Source: Devosia litorisediminis
GTDB lineage: Bacteria; Pseudomonadota; Alphaproteobacteria; Rhizobiales; Devosiaceae
Reading direction: 5' to 3'
Assembly (NCBI RefSeq): GCF_018334155.1
Contig: NZ_JAGXTP010000003.1
Location: forward strand, 389,927-453,926
Length of the DNA: 64,000 nt
The notes beneath the pieces were generated by a model, which was not told where the DNA came from, did no database searches, and saw only the letters and a program-made list of their open reading frames with translations. A program made the position numbers and the translations under genes. Below are positions 46,783-57,015 of the stretch, piece by piece. Every line of letters begins with the position of its first letter. The first letter of the stretch is position 1.

Positions 46783-46810
46783 AAAAAAGGCCCGGATTGC
46801 TCCGGGCCTT
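46783..46810 (-). terminator. Rho-independent terminator of pnp
   Basis: On the minus strand an AAGGCCCGGA/TCCGGGCCTT stem with a four-base loop is followed by TTTTTT. It lies about 20 bases past the pnp stop. Confidence 0.9.
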
Positions 46811-46832
46811 CAATTAATTGTCGGGGGCTCGA

Positions 46833-48962
46833 TTACTCGGCAGCCGCCACGATTTCCTTGCCGGTTTCCTGATCGACGACCTTCATCGACAGGCGAACCT
46901 TGCCACGCTCGTCAAAGCCCAGCAGCTTGACCCAGACCTTGTCGCCTTCCTTGACCACATCGGTGGTCTTGGCAACGCGCTGTTCGGCCAGCTGGCTGAT
47001 ATGGACCAGACCATCCTTGGCGCCAAAGAAGTTCACGAACGCGCCAAAATCGGCGGTCTTGACCACGGTGCCCTGATAGATGGCGCCGACTTCAGCCTCA
47101 TCGGTGATCGACTTGATCCACTTGATGGCGGCTTCGATTTCGCTGCCGTCCGAGGACGAGATCTTGATCGTGCCATCGTCGTCGATGTTGATCTTGGCGC
47201 CGGTCTTTTCGACGATCTCGCGGATCACCTTGCCGCCGGTGCCGATCACTTCACGGATCTTGTCGGTCGGGATCTTCATGGTCTCGATGCGCGGTGCGAA
47301 CTCGCCCACTTCCGAACGGGACGCGGTGATGGCCTTGGCCATTTCGCCCAGGATGTGGATACGGCCGCCCTTGGCCTGTTCGAGGGCGATCTTCATGATC
47401 TCCTCGGTGATGCCAGCGATCTTGATGTCCATCTGCAGGCTGGTGACGCCGTCTTCGGTGCCAGCCACCTTGAAGTCCATGTCGCCCAGGTGATCTTCAT
47501 CACCCAGAATGTCGCTGAGAACAGCGAACTTTTCGCCTTCCAGGATCAGGCCCATGGCGATACCGGCCACGGGACGAGCCAGTGGAACACCCGCATCCAT
47601 CAGCGCCAGCGAGGTGCCGCAAACGGTTGCCATCGAGGACGAGCCGTTGGACTCGGTGATCTCGGACACAACACGGATCGTGTAGGGGAATTCTTCAACC
47701 GAAGGACGGATCGGGTTGATCGCGCGCCAGGCAAGCTTGCCGTGGCCGATTTCGCGACGGCCCGGGGAGCCCATGCGACCAGCTTCACCCACCGAGTATG
47801 GAGGGAAGTTGTAGTGCAGCAGGAAGTTCTGCTTGTAGGTGCCTTCAAGGCTGTCGATGTACTGCTCGTCTTCGCCGGTGCCCAGCGTGGCAACAACCAG
47901 CGCCTGGGTTTCGCCGCGGGTAAACACGGCCGAACCATGGGTGCGCGGCAGAACGCCGACTTCCGAAACAATCGGACGCACAGTGCTCAGATCGCGACCA
48001 TCGATGCGCAGGCCGGTATCCAGAACGTTCCAGCGCACGACCTTGGCCTGCAGCGACTTGAACACGGCGCCAACATCTTCAGCCGAGATTTCGCCAGCTT
48101 CGACGCGATCAGCAAAATGTGCCTTTGCCGTTGCCTTGACGGCATCGACGGCATCATAGCGCTCTTCCTTCTTGGTCAGCTTGTAGGCTGTCCGCAGGTC
48201 GGCTTCGACCAGCTTGAGCATTTCGGCTTCCAGCGCCGAGTGATCAACAGGTTCAAAGTCACGGGCATCCTTGGCAGCCAGTTCGGCCAGCTTGATGATC
48301 GCCTGGATCACCTTGCGGCTTTCGCCATGGCCGAACATCACGGCGCCCAGCATCACTTCTTCGCTGAGTTCCTTGGCTTCCGATTCCACCATCAGAACGG
48401 CGTCTTCGGTACCGGCCATCACCAGGTCAAGCTTGGATTCGCTACGACGATCGATGGGCAGGTTCAGCACATATTCGCCGTCGACATAGCCAACGCGCGC
48501 TGCGCCGATCGGACCCATGAAGGGTACGCCCGAAATGGTCAGGGCAGCCGAAGCAGCGACCATGGCCAGCACGTCTGGATTGTTTTCCATGTCATGCTGC
48601 AGCACGGTGATGACCACCTGGGTCTCATGCTTGTAGCCGGCGGGGAACAGCGGGCGGATCGGACGGTCGATCAGGCGGCTGGTCAGGGTTTCGTTCTCGG
48701 TCGGGCGACCTTCACGCTTGAAGTAGCCACCGGGGATCTTGCCTGCGGCAAAATACTTTTCCTGGTAGTTCACGGTCAGCGGGAAAAAATCGATGCCGGG
48801 CTTGGCGGTCTTGGCGCTGACGACGGTGGCCAGCAGCACGGTTTCACCCAGGGTGGCGAGCACGGCGCCATCGGCCTGGCGGGCCATCTTACCGGTCTCG
48901 AGCGTCAGGGGCTGTCCGCCCCAGTTCAGCTCGACCTTGTGGTAGTCAAAATTGATGGTCAT
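46833..48962 (-). CDS. pnp: Polyribonucleotide nucleotidyltransferase (PNPase)
   Basis: 3'-to-5' phosphorolytic exoribonuclease of the RNA degradosome; 709 residues. Two RNase PH-like domains are separated by an all-alpha linker, with [29 protein letters not shown] in the first and [20 protein letters not shown] in the second. The KH domain ([15 protein letters not shown]) and the S1 domain ([22 protein letters not shown]) close the protein. I start at [12 protein letters not shown] with GGAAAG upstream. rpsO is just upstream, the conserved order. Confidence 0.97.
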   Translation of the reverse strand: MTINFDYHKVELNWGGQPLTLETGKMARQADGAVLATLGETVLLATVVSAKTAKPGIDFFPLTVNYQEKYFAAGKIPGGYFKREGRPTENETLTSRLIDRPIRPLFPAGYKHETQVVITVLQHDMENNPDVLAMVAASAALTISGVPFMGPIGAARVGYVDGEYVLNLPIDRRSESKLDLVMAGTEDAVLMVESEAKELSEEVMLGAVMFGHGESRKVIQAIIKLAELAAKDARDFEPVDHSALEAEMLKLVEADLRTAYKLTKKEERYDAVDAVKATAKAHFADRVEAGEISAEDVGAVFKSLQAKVVRWNVLDTGLRIDGRDLSTVRPIVSEVGVLPRTHGSAVFTRGETQALVVATLGTGEDEQYIDSLEGTYKQNFLLHYNFPPYSVGEAGRMGSPGRREIGHGKLAWRAINPIRPSVEEFPYTIRVVSEITESNGSSSMATVCGTSLALMDAGVPLARPVAGIAMGLILEGEKFAVLSDILGDEDHLGDMDFKVAGTEDGVTSLQMDIKIAGITEEIMKIALEQAKGGRIHILGEMAKAITASRSEVGEFAPRIETMKIPTDKIREVIGTGGKVIREIVEKTGAKINIDDDGTIKISSSDGSEIEAAIKWIKSITDEAEVGAIYQGTVVKTADFGAFVNFFGAKDGLVHISQLAEQRVAKTTDVVKEGDKVWVKLLGFDERGKVRLSMKVVDQETGKEIVAAAE

Positions 48963-49341
48963 GTCTTGTCTTTCCATTTCTGCCGTCTGAGCGGTAACGC
49001 AGGGGCGTAGGTCATCCCGCGAACTCATCCGGTGCGCCCGCACCCGCTGTCCCACCCCATGTGTGACCCGGGCTCAAAATCAGGCGCTGTTGCGTCTGGC
49101 AAAGACGAAACATGGGCAAGACAACAAGCAGCTCCCGTTGTGTTCGGGTGCCTCACGAGATCAAAACCAAAGCGATGATTTTGCGAGCGTGAGGCGGGGA
49201 GCGGCCAATAATCCTGCCATGCTCCGGCATTCGCCGGTCTACGCTTATCGCTGCTGCCTGCCGTATCATTCTGATCGGCAGGAAAGGGCAGCGAAGGCAG
49301 ATGCGGAGAAAAACCCCGCATCCGCAATTCTACTGGCGCGC
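48963..49341 (-). other. rpsO-pnp intergenic leader
   Basis: About 380 bases between rpsO and pnp on the minus strand. It contains a stem-loop at 49150-49195 (see next entry) and, at 49300-49324, a GATGCGG/CCGCATC hairpin just after rpsO. I see no gene in it. In E. coli the same interval is where RNase III and PNPase act to autoregulate pnp. Confidence 0.55.
49150..49195 (-). ncRNA. Candidate pnp mRNA leader stem-loop
   Basis: GCCTCACG pairs with CGTGAGGC (eight base pairs). An internal four/four loop and a second CAAAA/TTTTG stem follow. It lies about 190 bases upstream of the pnp start, in the position of the E. coli RNase III hairpin. Function is inferred by position only. Confidence 0.4.
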
Positions 49342-49611
49342 CTAGCGGCGCAGGCCGAGCTTTTCGATCAAGGTCTTGTAACGGCTGTCATCGACCTTCT
49401 TGACGTAGTCGAGAAGGCTGCGACGGGTCGAAACGAGCTTGAGCAGACCGCGGCGGGAATGGTTATCCTTGCCGTGTTCCTTGAAGTGCTCGGTGAGGTT
49501 GGCAATGCGCTCGGACAGGATGGCCACCTGAACTTCCGGCGAGCCGGTGTCGTTTGGAGTGGTTGCGTATTCCTGAATCAGAGCGGTCTTGCGCTCAGCA
49601 GTGATCGACAT
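49342..49611 (-). CDS. rpsO: 30S ribosomal protein S15
   Basis: Primary 16S rRNA-binding protein of the small-subunit platform; 89 residues, the universal size. [50 protein letters not shown] is unmistakable S15. AAAGGAT lies upstream of the ATG. It is followed by pnp on the same strand. Confidence 0.98.
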   Translation of the reverse strand: MSITAERKTALIQEYATTPNDTGSPEVQVAILSERIANLTEHFKEHGKDNHSRRGLLKLVSTRRSLLDYVKKVDDSRYKTLIEKLGLRR

Positions 49612-49743
49612 CGGATAGATCCTTTCAAAGGAGGATTGGGTCGCCCCTGCCGGGATGTCGTCCAGGAGGGGCCATGAATGCCACCGACCCGCAGGTCAGA
49701 GACAGGCGTCCCTATAGGGCAAATGGCATCAGAACGCCAGATT

Positions 49744-51465
49744 TTATTCGCCCAGCAGGCTACCCGGCGGGGGTGGCATCTGCTCGGGGTCAATGGCCGA
49801 CAGCGGAATGGAAAAGCGCCATTCCATACCGGTCTCGTGACAATCCCGTTCCACCACCGCGCCCAGCGAGTGCCCGACCATCGATTTGAGCACCGTAGTA
49901 CCAAAGCCCACGCGGTCCGAGGCCGTCAGTGCCTGCGGTACCGTCTCGTGCCAGACAAAGTCCAGAGTTTCACCACTGAGCGTCCATCGCACAGAAAGGG
50001 TGCCGCCGCCTTCGCCGAAAGCGCCGTACTTGACGGCATTGGTCGAGAGTTCATGCACCGCCATGCCCAGGATCTGCGCGGCCTGCATGTTCAGGCGAAC
50101 GGCAGGTCCGGAAACATCGACCCTGTCGGTGTCGGGGGGGCTGAACGGGGCGATCTGGCTTTCCACCAGTTCTTCGAGCGCAACGCCGGCCCGGCCATTG
50201 TTCAGCAGAAGGTCGGTGGATCGCGCCAGACCCTGAATGCGCCGTTCAAATGACTGCACATAGCTGGGCACGTCATCGGCGCCGCGTGCTGTCTGCCGGG
50301 CCATCGCGGCAATCACGGTCATCTGGTTCTTGGAGCGATGCGCAACTTCGCGCATCAGGAACCGGACTTCGTTGTCCGCCGCCTGTCGCGATGCCGAGGC
50401 ATCGGCAAGCGCGCGGGAGACCTCGGCAATTTCCGCCACGGGATAGGCCTTGGCCGCCACCGGCTCGCCCCGACCCAGGCGCTGCGCGTCGCGTCGCAGG
50501 CCGCGCACCGATATGCCAATGCGTTCGGCAATCAGAAACGCCAGTAACGCCGCTGCCAGCGCGATGATCACGCCCCAGGCAGCCAGCCATAACAGGGCAT
50601 CCCCCAGTGGCCGGTCGACCGCATCAGTTGATGCCCAGGCAATCACGCGCCAGCCCGACAGGGCCGAGCGCCATTCAGCTGTCACCACCTGCTGCCCGTC
50701 AAAGCGCTCGCGTTGCCACTCTTCAGGGGGCTGATCCTGTGTCTGGCGCATGGGCAGCACATTGCCCGTTTCAAAGCCCGCATCGGGGGTGGCCGCGACC
50801 ACCAGATTGCCACTGTCGACAAGGGCCGCATGCCAGCCCGCCGGCAATTGGCGCGACTGTAGCGCCCCAGCCAGATTCTCGGCGTTCTGCGTCAGCACCA
50901 GCAGCGATACCTGCTCATTTTCGGGAACCTGCAGCAGCACGTTGAACACCCACCGGCTCGCCGTACGGCCAAAAAACAGCCCCGAGACAGTCGGGGCCGA
51001 TCGCTGCATCGCCTGCGCGGCGGTGGCGGGGTCCGAGGTGGGGGAGAGAGCAGCACCATAGGGTACGCGGGTGTTGAGCATCTGGTCGAACGCGCCATCA
51101 AGCGCAATGAGATAGGCGCCGGTACCCGCCAGAGCTGTCGCTGCGCGATCGTGAAATTCGCGGAATTGAGCCGCCTTGAGCAGTTCACTGGTCGACAACA
51201 CCCGTAGCGTGGTGACCATGCCGGCAATTTCGCGCTCAACCGACTGGCCCACCGCCTGAACCGTCGCATTGGTCAGACTGCGCACAACCTCTTCCTGGGC
51301 CTGATTGTTGCGATTGATCAACACCAGTGACACCACCAGCGCCGGGATCAGAATGACCAGCACAAGCGCACCCAGATAGGTCGCCACCGGCAGCGAGCGC
51401 AGCAAGCGCCGCCGAGGACGCTCACGCTGTGCCGGCTGGGCAATGTTCTGGGACGATCCGGTCAT
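49744..51465 (-). CDS. HWE-family sensor histidine kinase
   Basis: A 573-residue membrane kinase. A first membrane helix (residues about 25-50) and a second (about 290-310) bracket a periplasmic or extracellular sensor of about 240 residues. A HAMP-like stretch follows (ISVRGLRRDAQRLGRGEPV). The phospho-acceptor region is FLMREVAHRSKNQMTVIAAMARQTAR, and the ATPase has VHELSTNAVKYGAFG and VWHET (the W-x-E that names HWE kinases). HWE kinases dominate in Rhizobiales and often serve light or general stress pathways. No response regulator gene lies next to it. Confidence 0.9.
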   Translation of the reverse strand: MTGSSQNIAQPAQRERPRRRLLRSLPVATYLGALVLVILIPALVVSLVLINRNNQAQEEVVRSLTNATVQAVGQSVEREIAGMVTTLRVLSTSELLKAAQFREFHDRAATALAGTGAYLIALDGAFDQMLNTRVPYGAALSPTSDPATAAQAMQRSAPTVSGLFFGRTASRWVFNVLLQVPENEQVSLLVLTQNAENLAGALQSRQLPAGWHAALVDSGNLVVAATPDAGFETGNVLPMRQTQDQPPEEWQRERFDGQQVVTAEWRSALSGWRVIAWASTDAVDRPLGDALLWLAAWGVIIALAAALLAFLIAERIGISVRGLRRDAQRLGRGEPVAAKAYPVAEIAEVSRALADASASRQAADNEVRFLMREVAHRSKNQMTVIAAMARQTARGADDVPSYVQSFERRIQGLARSTDLLLNNGRAGVALEELVESQIAPFSPPDTDRVDVSGPAVRLNMQAAQILGMAVHELSTNAVKYGAFGEGGGTLSVRWTLSGETLDFVWHETVPQALTASDRVGFGTTVLKSMVGHSLGAVVERDCHETGMEWRFSIPLSAIDPEQMPPPPGSLLGE

Positions 51466-51601
51466 GCTGCGCTTTCTGAGCGGGGCCTGGTCACAAAATC
51501 AGCGGCCCGCGTCGCACCATAATGACAACCGGTGACGGCGCGAAGGCTCAAAAAGCTGAAACCACGAGCACCCGCCATTGGCGGGTGCGACGGATCATCC
51601 G

Positions 51602-51802
51602 TCAGTATTTGGCAGTGGCGTCGCTGGCAGGGAAGCTCTCATCGAGCGCTTCGTCCTGTTCATCCCAGTTCTCGGGAGTGTCTGGCTGGGCCTCGTCACC
51701 GGCATTGCGCACCTGCACAGGCGAGGTCTTGGGGCCCGGCTTCTTGCCATTCTTCATCGCAGCAGCTTCATCATCGGTCGTTTTTTCGGGTGTATCGGAC
51801 AT
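51602..51802 (-). CDS. Small acidic hypothetical protein (66 aa)
   Basis: A short, low-complexity, acidic protein starting [16 protein letters not shown] and ending [20 protein letters not shown]. The [13 protein letters not shown] C-terminus recurs, as I recall, in many small Rhizobiales proteins of unknown role. It has no membrane segment. The AGGAGAGA site upstream fixes the start at 51802; a longer frame would overlap the miaB upstream region. It is divergent from miaB. Confidence 0.7.
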   Translation of the reverse strand: MSDTPEKTTDDEAAAMKNGKKPGPKTSPVQVRNAGDEAQPDTPENWDEQDEALDESFPASDATAKY

Positions 51803-51899
51803 GTGTTCTCTCCTCATGGGGTTGACGGTAGAACACCTTGAGGCACCGAAGGGTTGCAGGTGCTTTGATAAGCCCGCATCCTCTGGTACAGAGCGCTCC

Positions 51900-53297
51900 A
51901 TGACCGAGATGCGCGCCAATACCAAAAAACTCTTCATCAAGACCTATGGTTGTCAGATGAACGTGTACGACAGTGATCGCATGAGCGACGCGCTGGCGCC
52001 GCACGGCTATGAGACCACGCTCGATATGGCGCAAGCCGATCTGGTTCTGCTCAATACCTGCCATATCCGTGAAAAGGCCTCCGAGAAGGTGTTCTCCGAA
52101 CTGGGCCGTCTCAAGGAATTGCAGGGCGAGCGTCGTGCCATGGGCGGTGACATGATGATCGGCGTGGCCGGTTGCGTGGCACAGGCCGAGGGCGAAGAGA
52201 TTGCCCGCCGCGCACCCGTAGTCGATATGGTGTTTGGCCCGCAGGCCTATCACAAGCTCCCCGATATGCTGGCGCGCGCCCAAGCGCAGCGCCATATGCA
52301 CCCCTCGCTGAAAAAAGCCGTGATCGATACCGACTTTCCCGAAGAGGACAAGTTCGAACACCTGCCTGCCGCACGTAAGGAAGTGACCATCAAGCGCGGT
52401 CTGACGGCCTTTTTGACCGTGCAGGAAGGCTGCGACAAATTCTGCAGCTTCTGCGTGGTACCCTACACCCGAGGCGCCGAGGTCAGCCGTCCCGTCGCAC
52501 AGGTGATTGCCGAAGCGCGCAGCCTGGTCGATGCCGGGGTCAAGGAAATCACCCTGCTGGGCCAGAACGTCAATGCCTATCACGGTCTGGATGCTGCCGG
52601 CCGCAGTGTCAGCCTGGGCGAGCTGGCCTATCTGCTTGCCGAAATTTCAGGGCTTGAGCGCCTGCGCTATACCACCAGCCATCCCCGCGACATGGATGAT
52701 GTGCTGATGAACGCCCATCGCGATCTCGATATCCTGATGCCCTATCTGCACCTGCCCGTGCAGTCCGGCTCCGACAGCATTCTCAAGGCCATGAACCGGC
52801 GCCACACGGCGGCCGAATACATGGCCATTATTGAGCGCATCAAGGCGGCGCGCCCCGACATGGCGCTGTCAGGTGACTTCATCGTCGGCTTCCCCGGTGA
52901 AACCGATGCCGATTTCGAGGACACCCTCAAGATCATCGCCGATGTCGGCTATGCCTCGGCCTATTCTTTCAAATACTCGACCCGTCCGGGCACCCCCGGC
53001 GCCAATCTGGGCGATCAGGTTCCTGAAGACGTCAAGAATGAACGCCTGTGGCGGCTGCAGGATCTGGTCAATGCCCAGACGACGGCGTTCCATGCCTCTT
53101 GCGTCGGCAAGACCCTGCCCGTGCTGATCGAACGCCCTGGCCGCCTGCCCGGTCAGGTCGGCGGCCGTTCCCCTTATCTTCAGGCCGTGCACCTGGATGG
53201 TAGTCCCGAGCTGATAGGGGCCATTCACCAGGTCGAGATCATCGGTACCTCCACCAATTCACTGGTCGGGCGGCTCAAGGCGGTCGCCGCCGCCTGA
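51900..53297 (+). CDS. miaB: tRNA-2-methylthio-N6-dimethylallyladenosine synthase
   Basis: Adds the methylthio group to isopentenyl-A37 of tRNAs; 465 residues. The N-terminal UPF0004 domain has [30 protein letters not shown] and GCVAQ. The radical SAM domain has [15 protein letters not shown], and the C-terminal TRAM domain ends at about residue 460. I start at [12 protein letters not shown]. The order miaB-phoH-ybeY-corC downstream is the usual proteobacterial cluster, with one hydrolase gene inserted. Confidence 0.97.
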   Translation: MTEMRANTKKLFIKTYGCQMNVYDSDRMSDALAPHGYETTLDMAQADLVLLNTCHIREKASEKVFSELGRLKELQGERRAMGGDMMIGVAGCVAQAEGEEIARRAPVVDMVFGPQAYHKLPDMLARAQAQRHMHPSLKKAVIDTDFPEEDKFEHLPAARKEVTIKRGLTAFLTVQEGCDKFCSFCVVPYTRGAEVSRPVAQVIAEARSLVDAGVKEITLLGQNVNAYHGLDAAGRSVSLGELAYLLAEISGLERLRYTTSHPRDMDDVLMNAHRDLDILMPYLHLPVQSGSDSILKAMNRRHTAAEYMAIIERIKAARPDMALSGDFIVGFPGETDADFEDTLKIIADVGYASAYSFKYSTRPGTPGANLGDQVPEDVKNERLWRLQDLVNAQTTAFHASCVGKTLPVLIERPGRLPGQVGGRSPYLQAVHLDGSPELIGAIHQVEIIGTSTNSLVGRLKAVAAA

Positions 53298-53341
53298 TCC
53301 ATGCGCAACGCAGCGGGTCTGGTACCTTTGGGCCGATTGGC

Positions 53342-54184
53342 ATGACGGAGTTCCACCAGATGCTTGAGCTTCCCAATACAACCACGGTTCAGGGAAATGG
53401 CGTTCGCTGGGGTAAGATCGGCCAGGGGCCACCCCTGATTGCGCTGCACGGCACCCCGTTTTCCTCACAGGTCTGGCGCCGCATCGTGCCGCATCTGGCA
53501 GCTCACTGGACGGTCTACTACTTTGATCTGGTCGGATATGGCCAGTCGGAAATGCGCGCTGACCAGGACGTATCCCTGGGTGTGCACAACCTGGTATTGG
53601 CTGCTTTGATGCAGGAATGGGGCCTGACTCGACCCCATGTGCTGGCCCACGATTTCGGAGGCGCGACAGCGCTGCGGGGCCATTTCCTCAATGGGCTGAG
53701 CTATGCTTCCCTGACCATCTTTGATGCTGTGGCGCTGTCGCCATGGGGATCTCCCTTTGTCCAGCATGTGCGGCGCCATCCCGAAGCCTTTGCCGGCATG
53801 CCCGACTACATGCATCTGGCAGTCTTGCGGGCCTATCTGCAGACATCAGCCCATCATCCACTGTCCGATCAGGCGCTGGACATCTACGCGAAGCCATGGA
53901 TGGGCCCCGTGGGCAAGCCGGCTTTCTACCGCCAGATTGCCCAGATGGACCAAAAATTCACCGATGAGGTGCAGGGCCAGTATCGCTTGCTCGATTGCCC
54001 GGTGACGGTGCTGTGGGGTGAGCGCGATAACTGGATCCCGCCGGACAAAGGCAGGCAATTGGCCGCGCTGATCTCCGCGCATCCGGTGATCCCGATACCC
54101 GATGCCGGTCACCTCGTTCAGGAAGATGCGCCCGAGGCGCTGGTAGCGGCTATGTTGCGGCAATGCCCCCCATCTGCACGGTGA
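53342..54184 (+). CDS. Alpha/beta hydrolase with Asp nucleophile (haloalkane dehalogenase / epoxide hydrolase group)
   Basis: A 280-residue alpha/beta hydrolase. The oxyanion motif is LHGTPFSSQVWRRI. The nucleophile elbow reads LAHDFGGATAL, that is, Asp rather than Ser, as in haloalkane dehalogenases, fluoroacetate dehalogenases and epoxide hydrolases. VLWGERDNWIPP carries a likely acid and DAGHLVQEDAPE the catalytic His. The substrate cannot be told. It sits between miaB and phoH, where most proteobacteria have no gene. Confidence 0.85.
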   Translation: MTEFHQMLELPNTTTVQGNGVRWGKIGQGPPLIALHGTPFSSQVWRRIVPHLAAHWTVYYFDLVGYGQSEMRADQDVSLGVHNLVLAALMQEWGLTRPHVLAHDFGGATALRGHFLNGLSYASLTIFDAVALSPWGSPFVQHVRRHPEAFAGMPDYMHLAVLRAYLQTSAHHPLSDQALDIYAKPWMGPVGKPAFYRQIAQMDQKFTDEVQGQYRLLDCPVTVLWGERDNWIPPDKGRQLAALISAHPVIPIPDAGHLVQEDAPEALVAAMLRQCPPSAR

Positions 54185-54316
54185 CAGCGTGACGGCCCTT
54201 GTGCCGGCGCAAATCGTCACAATATTGCTACAGACAGCGGAGCCAAATCGTCCTAGCTTCGTTCTTGTAGTCGCGGCGCAAGCCCGCAGCCGCGCTGAGC
54301 GTGGAGCCACACCAGT

Positions 54317-55360
54317 TTGAGCAGGCACTTGTCCCCGACCGCCGACAACGCACTCGCATCTCAACTCGAACTCGCTTTTGAAGATAATCGTCTGGCAGCG
54401 CAGCTGTATGGCGATTTCGATCAAAACCTGGCGCTTATAGAGCAGCGCCTCAAGGTTTCGGCCATTCCCCGCGGCAATCACGTTCTGCTCAAAGGCGCTG
54501 CCAGCGCCGTCGACCAGGCGCGCCGCGTTCTCGAATCGCTTTATGGCAGTCTCGAAGAAGGTCGCACCGTCGACATCTCGGAGGTCGATGGTGTCATTCG
54601 CATGATCCAGACTGAAGACAGCCAGCTCACGCTTCCCACGCTGGAGCGCAAGGGCAAGGTGCGTATGGCCCAGATTGCCACGCGCAAATCCACCATTGTC
54701 GCCCGCACCCCGTCCCAGGACGCCTATATGCGCGCCATGGATCGCAGCGAACTGGTGTTTGGCGTGGGCCCTGCTGGTACCGGCAAGACCTATCTGGCGG
54801 TGGCCCATGCTGCATCCCTGCTTGAACGCGGCGACATCAACCGCATCATCCTCTCCCGTCCCGCCGTTGAAGCCGGCGAGCGTCTGGGCTTTCTGCCCGG
54901 CGATATGAAGGAGAAGGTCGATCCTTATCTGCGGCCGCTCTATGATGCCCTTTACGACATGATGAAGCCCGAAAACGTCGAGCGTTGCATCACCTCGGGC
55001 ATTATCGAGGTGGCGCCGCTCGCCTTCATGCGTGGCCGTACGCTGGCCAATGCCGTGGTGATCCTGGACGAAGCCCAGAATACCACCTCGATGCAGATGA
55101 AGATGTTCCTGACCCGTCTGGGCGAGAACTCAAAGATGATCATCACCGGCGATCCGACCCAGGTGGATCTGCCGCGCGGCGAAAAATCGGGTCTTGTCGA
55201 GGCGGTCAATCTGCTCGACGGTGTTGAGGGTGTTCACGTCACGCGCTTTGGTGACAAGGACGTGGTGCGCCACGCGCTCGTCGGCCGCATCGTGCGCGCC
55301 TATGAAGCCGACACGGCCAAGCGGCTTGCCGAAAAGGCCATAGAAGGGGCGACACGCTGA
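54317..55360 (+). CDS. phoH: PhoH-family ATPase (YbeZ)
   Basis: A 347-residue cytoplasmic ATPase linked to YbeY and ribosomal RNA maturation. The N-terminal KH-like region (LIEQRLKVSAIPRGNHVLLKG) is followed by the ATPase core: FGVGPAGTGKTYLAVAHAA (Walker A), RPAVEAGERLGFLPGD, VVILDEAQNTTSMQMKMFLTR (Walker B) and ITGDPTQVDLP. The start is TTG 54317 with GGAG about 10 bases upstream; no ATG or GTG fits the N-terminus. Confidence 0.95.
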   Translation: MSRHLSPTADNALASQLELAFEDNRLAAQLYGDFDQNLALIEQRLKVSAIPRGNHVLLKGAASAVDQARRVLESLYGSLEEGRTVDISEVDGVIRMIQTEDSQLTLPTLERKGKVRMAQIATRKSTIVARTPSQDAYMRAMDRSELVFGVGPAGTGKTYLAVAHAASLLERGDINRIILSRPAVEAGERLGFLPGDMKEKVDPYLRPLYDALYDMMKPENVERCITSGIIEVAPLAFMRGRTLANAVVILDEAQNTTSMQMKMFLTRLGENSKMIITGDPTQVDLPRGEKSGLVEAVNLLDGVEGVHVTRFGDKDVVRHALVGRIVRAYEADTAKRLAEKAIEGATR

Positions 55361-55836
55361 GTTCCGCCGCCCTCGAAATCGCCATCATCCGCAATGACGA
55401 CGCCTGGCCAGAGGATCTCGATGCTCTGGCCGAGCGCGCCGTGTTTGCTGCGCTCGACATGAGCAAGGCCCAGGTCAAGGGCGCGGCCGAACTGGCGATA
55501 GTGCTCACCAATGACGCTGAACAGCATGGGCTCAACCAGCAATGGCGCGGCAAGGACAGCTCCACCAATGTGCTGAGCTTTCCCCAGATCGAGCCGTTCG
55601 CGCCGGTAACTGGCATCCTGGGCGACATCACCATGGCGCGCGAAACGCTTGAGCGCGAGGCACTGGAGCAAGGCACCAGCTTCCCCCATCATTTTACTCA
55701 TCTTGTGGTGCATGGATTTTTGCACATTTTAGGCTATGATCATCTCACGGATGCGGAGGCTCACCAGATGGAGAGTCTCGAAACCGCGATATTGGCAAGC
55801 CTCGGCATTGACGATCCCTATGCCGAGCAGGGCTGA
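55357..55836 (+). CDS. ybeY: Endoribonuclease YbeY (rRNA maturation factor), apparent CTG start
   Basis: Metal-dependent endoribonuclease for 16S rRNA 3'-end processing; 159 residues if started at CTG 55357, which overlaps the phoH stop (CTGA) and has AAGGGG seven bases upstream. The first ATG/GTG/TTG in frame (GTG 55441) would remove about 28 residues that look like normal YbeY (LEIAIIRNDDAWPEDLDALAERA). The zinc motif HGFLHILGYDH is complete. This makes CTG the best-supported start. Confidence 0.9.
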   Translation: MSSAALEIAIIRNDDAWPEDLDALAERAVFAALDMSKAQVKGAAELAIVLTNDAEQHGLNQQWRGKDSSTNVLSFPQIEPFAPVTGILGDITMARETLEREALEQGTSFPHHFTHLVVHGFLHILGYDHLTDAEAHQMESLETAILASLGIDDPYAEQG

Positions 55837-55903
55837 GCCAAGGATCTGGCGGGCGTATTTCCCGATTTAAAGGATAGTGAGCTGCTTTTTGCGGCGATAT
55901 AAC

Positions 55904-56929
55904 ATGAACGACAGCGACAGTTTGGGCCCCTCGGCGCCCACAAATCCCGAGCCTCCTTCTAGTCCCGCCTCCGTGCCGGCACGGGGGCCTTCGCTATGGA
56001 ACCGCGTCAAGGCCATGCTGGCCCTGCGGACGGTTTCGCTACGCGACGATCTTCAGGTCGCCCTTGATGAGCAAGGCAGCGCTGAAACCGCTGACTTCTC
56101 CGAGAGTGAGCGGACAATCCTGCAGAACGTGCTCAAGCTCTCCAACATTTCCGTTGGCGACGTAATGGTCGAGCGCAGTGATATCCAGGCCATCGACGCC
56201 GATGCCAATCTGGGTGATCTGCTGGCGCGCTTCCGTCAGGTCGGCCATTCTCGCCTGCCGGTTTTTGATGATGGTCTGGACAATATTCTGGGCTTTATTC
56301 ACGTCAAGGACGCGCTCACCAAGATCACCGCTGCGGTGGAAGATCCGACCAAGGCGGTGCCGGTCAAGCTTGTCTCCAGCGTTCTCAAGCAGAAGCTGGC
56401 CAAGTTCGACCACATGCGCACAGCCATGTTCGTGCCCACCTTCATGCCGGTTGGCGATCTGCTGCAATCCATGCGCGCCAGCCGCGTGCACATGGCCATT
56501 GTGGTCGATGAATATGGTGGCACCGATGGTCTGGTGACCATTGAAGACCTGCTGGAAGCTGTGGTTGGCGAGATTGAAGACGAGCATGATGAGCTTGCCG
56601 CTTCGCTGATCCGCAAGGTAGGCGTTGATACCTATATCGCCGATGCCCGCGCAGAGCTGGACGATGTCCAGACCATGCTGGGTCCCGACTTCGACCCCGG
56701 CGAATATGCCGAGGAGGTCGATACCATTGGCGGTCTGGTGTTTGATCTGGCCGGCCATGTACCCAAGCGCGGTGAACGCATTACCAAGCTTGAAGGCTTC
56801 GAATTCGAGGTACTGGCTGCCGATAGCCGGCGCATCAAGCGCGTCCGTATCCGCCGCAAGCGCGGTGCCAGTGAACAGCTGGCCATTACCGACCAGCGCA
56901 CCGACCATGAAAAGGCCGCCGCTGAATAG
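55904..56929 (+). CDS. CorC/HlyC-type hemolysin-family CBS-domain protein
   Basis: A soluble, 341-residue protein. Two CBS domains (about residues 75-200: [21 protein letters not shown] and [22 protein letters not shown]) are followed by [28 protein letters not shown] and a C-terminal CorC_HlyC (transporter-associated) domain with [20 protein letters not shown]. Such proteins are linked to magnesium/cobalt homeostasis. ATG 55904 is used; a GTG nine codons upstream has AAAGGA before it and is also possible. The usual next gene, lnt, is absent. Confidence 0.9.
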   Translation: MNDSDSLGPSAPTNPEPPSSPASVPARGPSLWNRVKAMLALRTVSLRDDLQVALDEQGSAETADFSESERTILQNVLKLSNISVGDVMVERSDIQAIDADANLGDLLARFRQVGHSRLPVFDDGLDNILGFIHVKDALTKITAAVEDPTKAVPVKLVSSVLKQKLAKFDHMRTAMFVPTFMPVGDLLQSMRASRVHMAIVVDEYGGTDGLVTIEDLLEAVVGEIEDEHDELAASLIRKVGVDTYIADARAELDDVQTMLGPDFDPGEYAEEVDTIGGLVFDLAGHVPKRGERITKLEGFEFEVLAADSRRIKRVRIRRKRGASEQLAITDQRTDHEKAAAE

Positions 56930-56962
56930 GTGGTCCTGCCGGTCAGGTAGGTGTCAGAATGC

Positions 56963-56995
56963 AAAAAGGGCGCGGTGTGAACCGCGCCCTTTTTC
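56963..56995. terminator. Bidirectional terminator between corC-type gene and infB
   Basis: AAAAAGGGCGCGGT/ACCGCGCCCTTTTT with a four-base loop has runs of A on one side and T on the other, so it can stop transcription from both converging genes. Confidence 0.9.
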
Positions 56996-57015
56996 CAATT
57001 CTGTGATGGCTTGGC

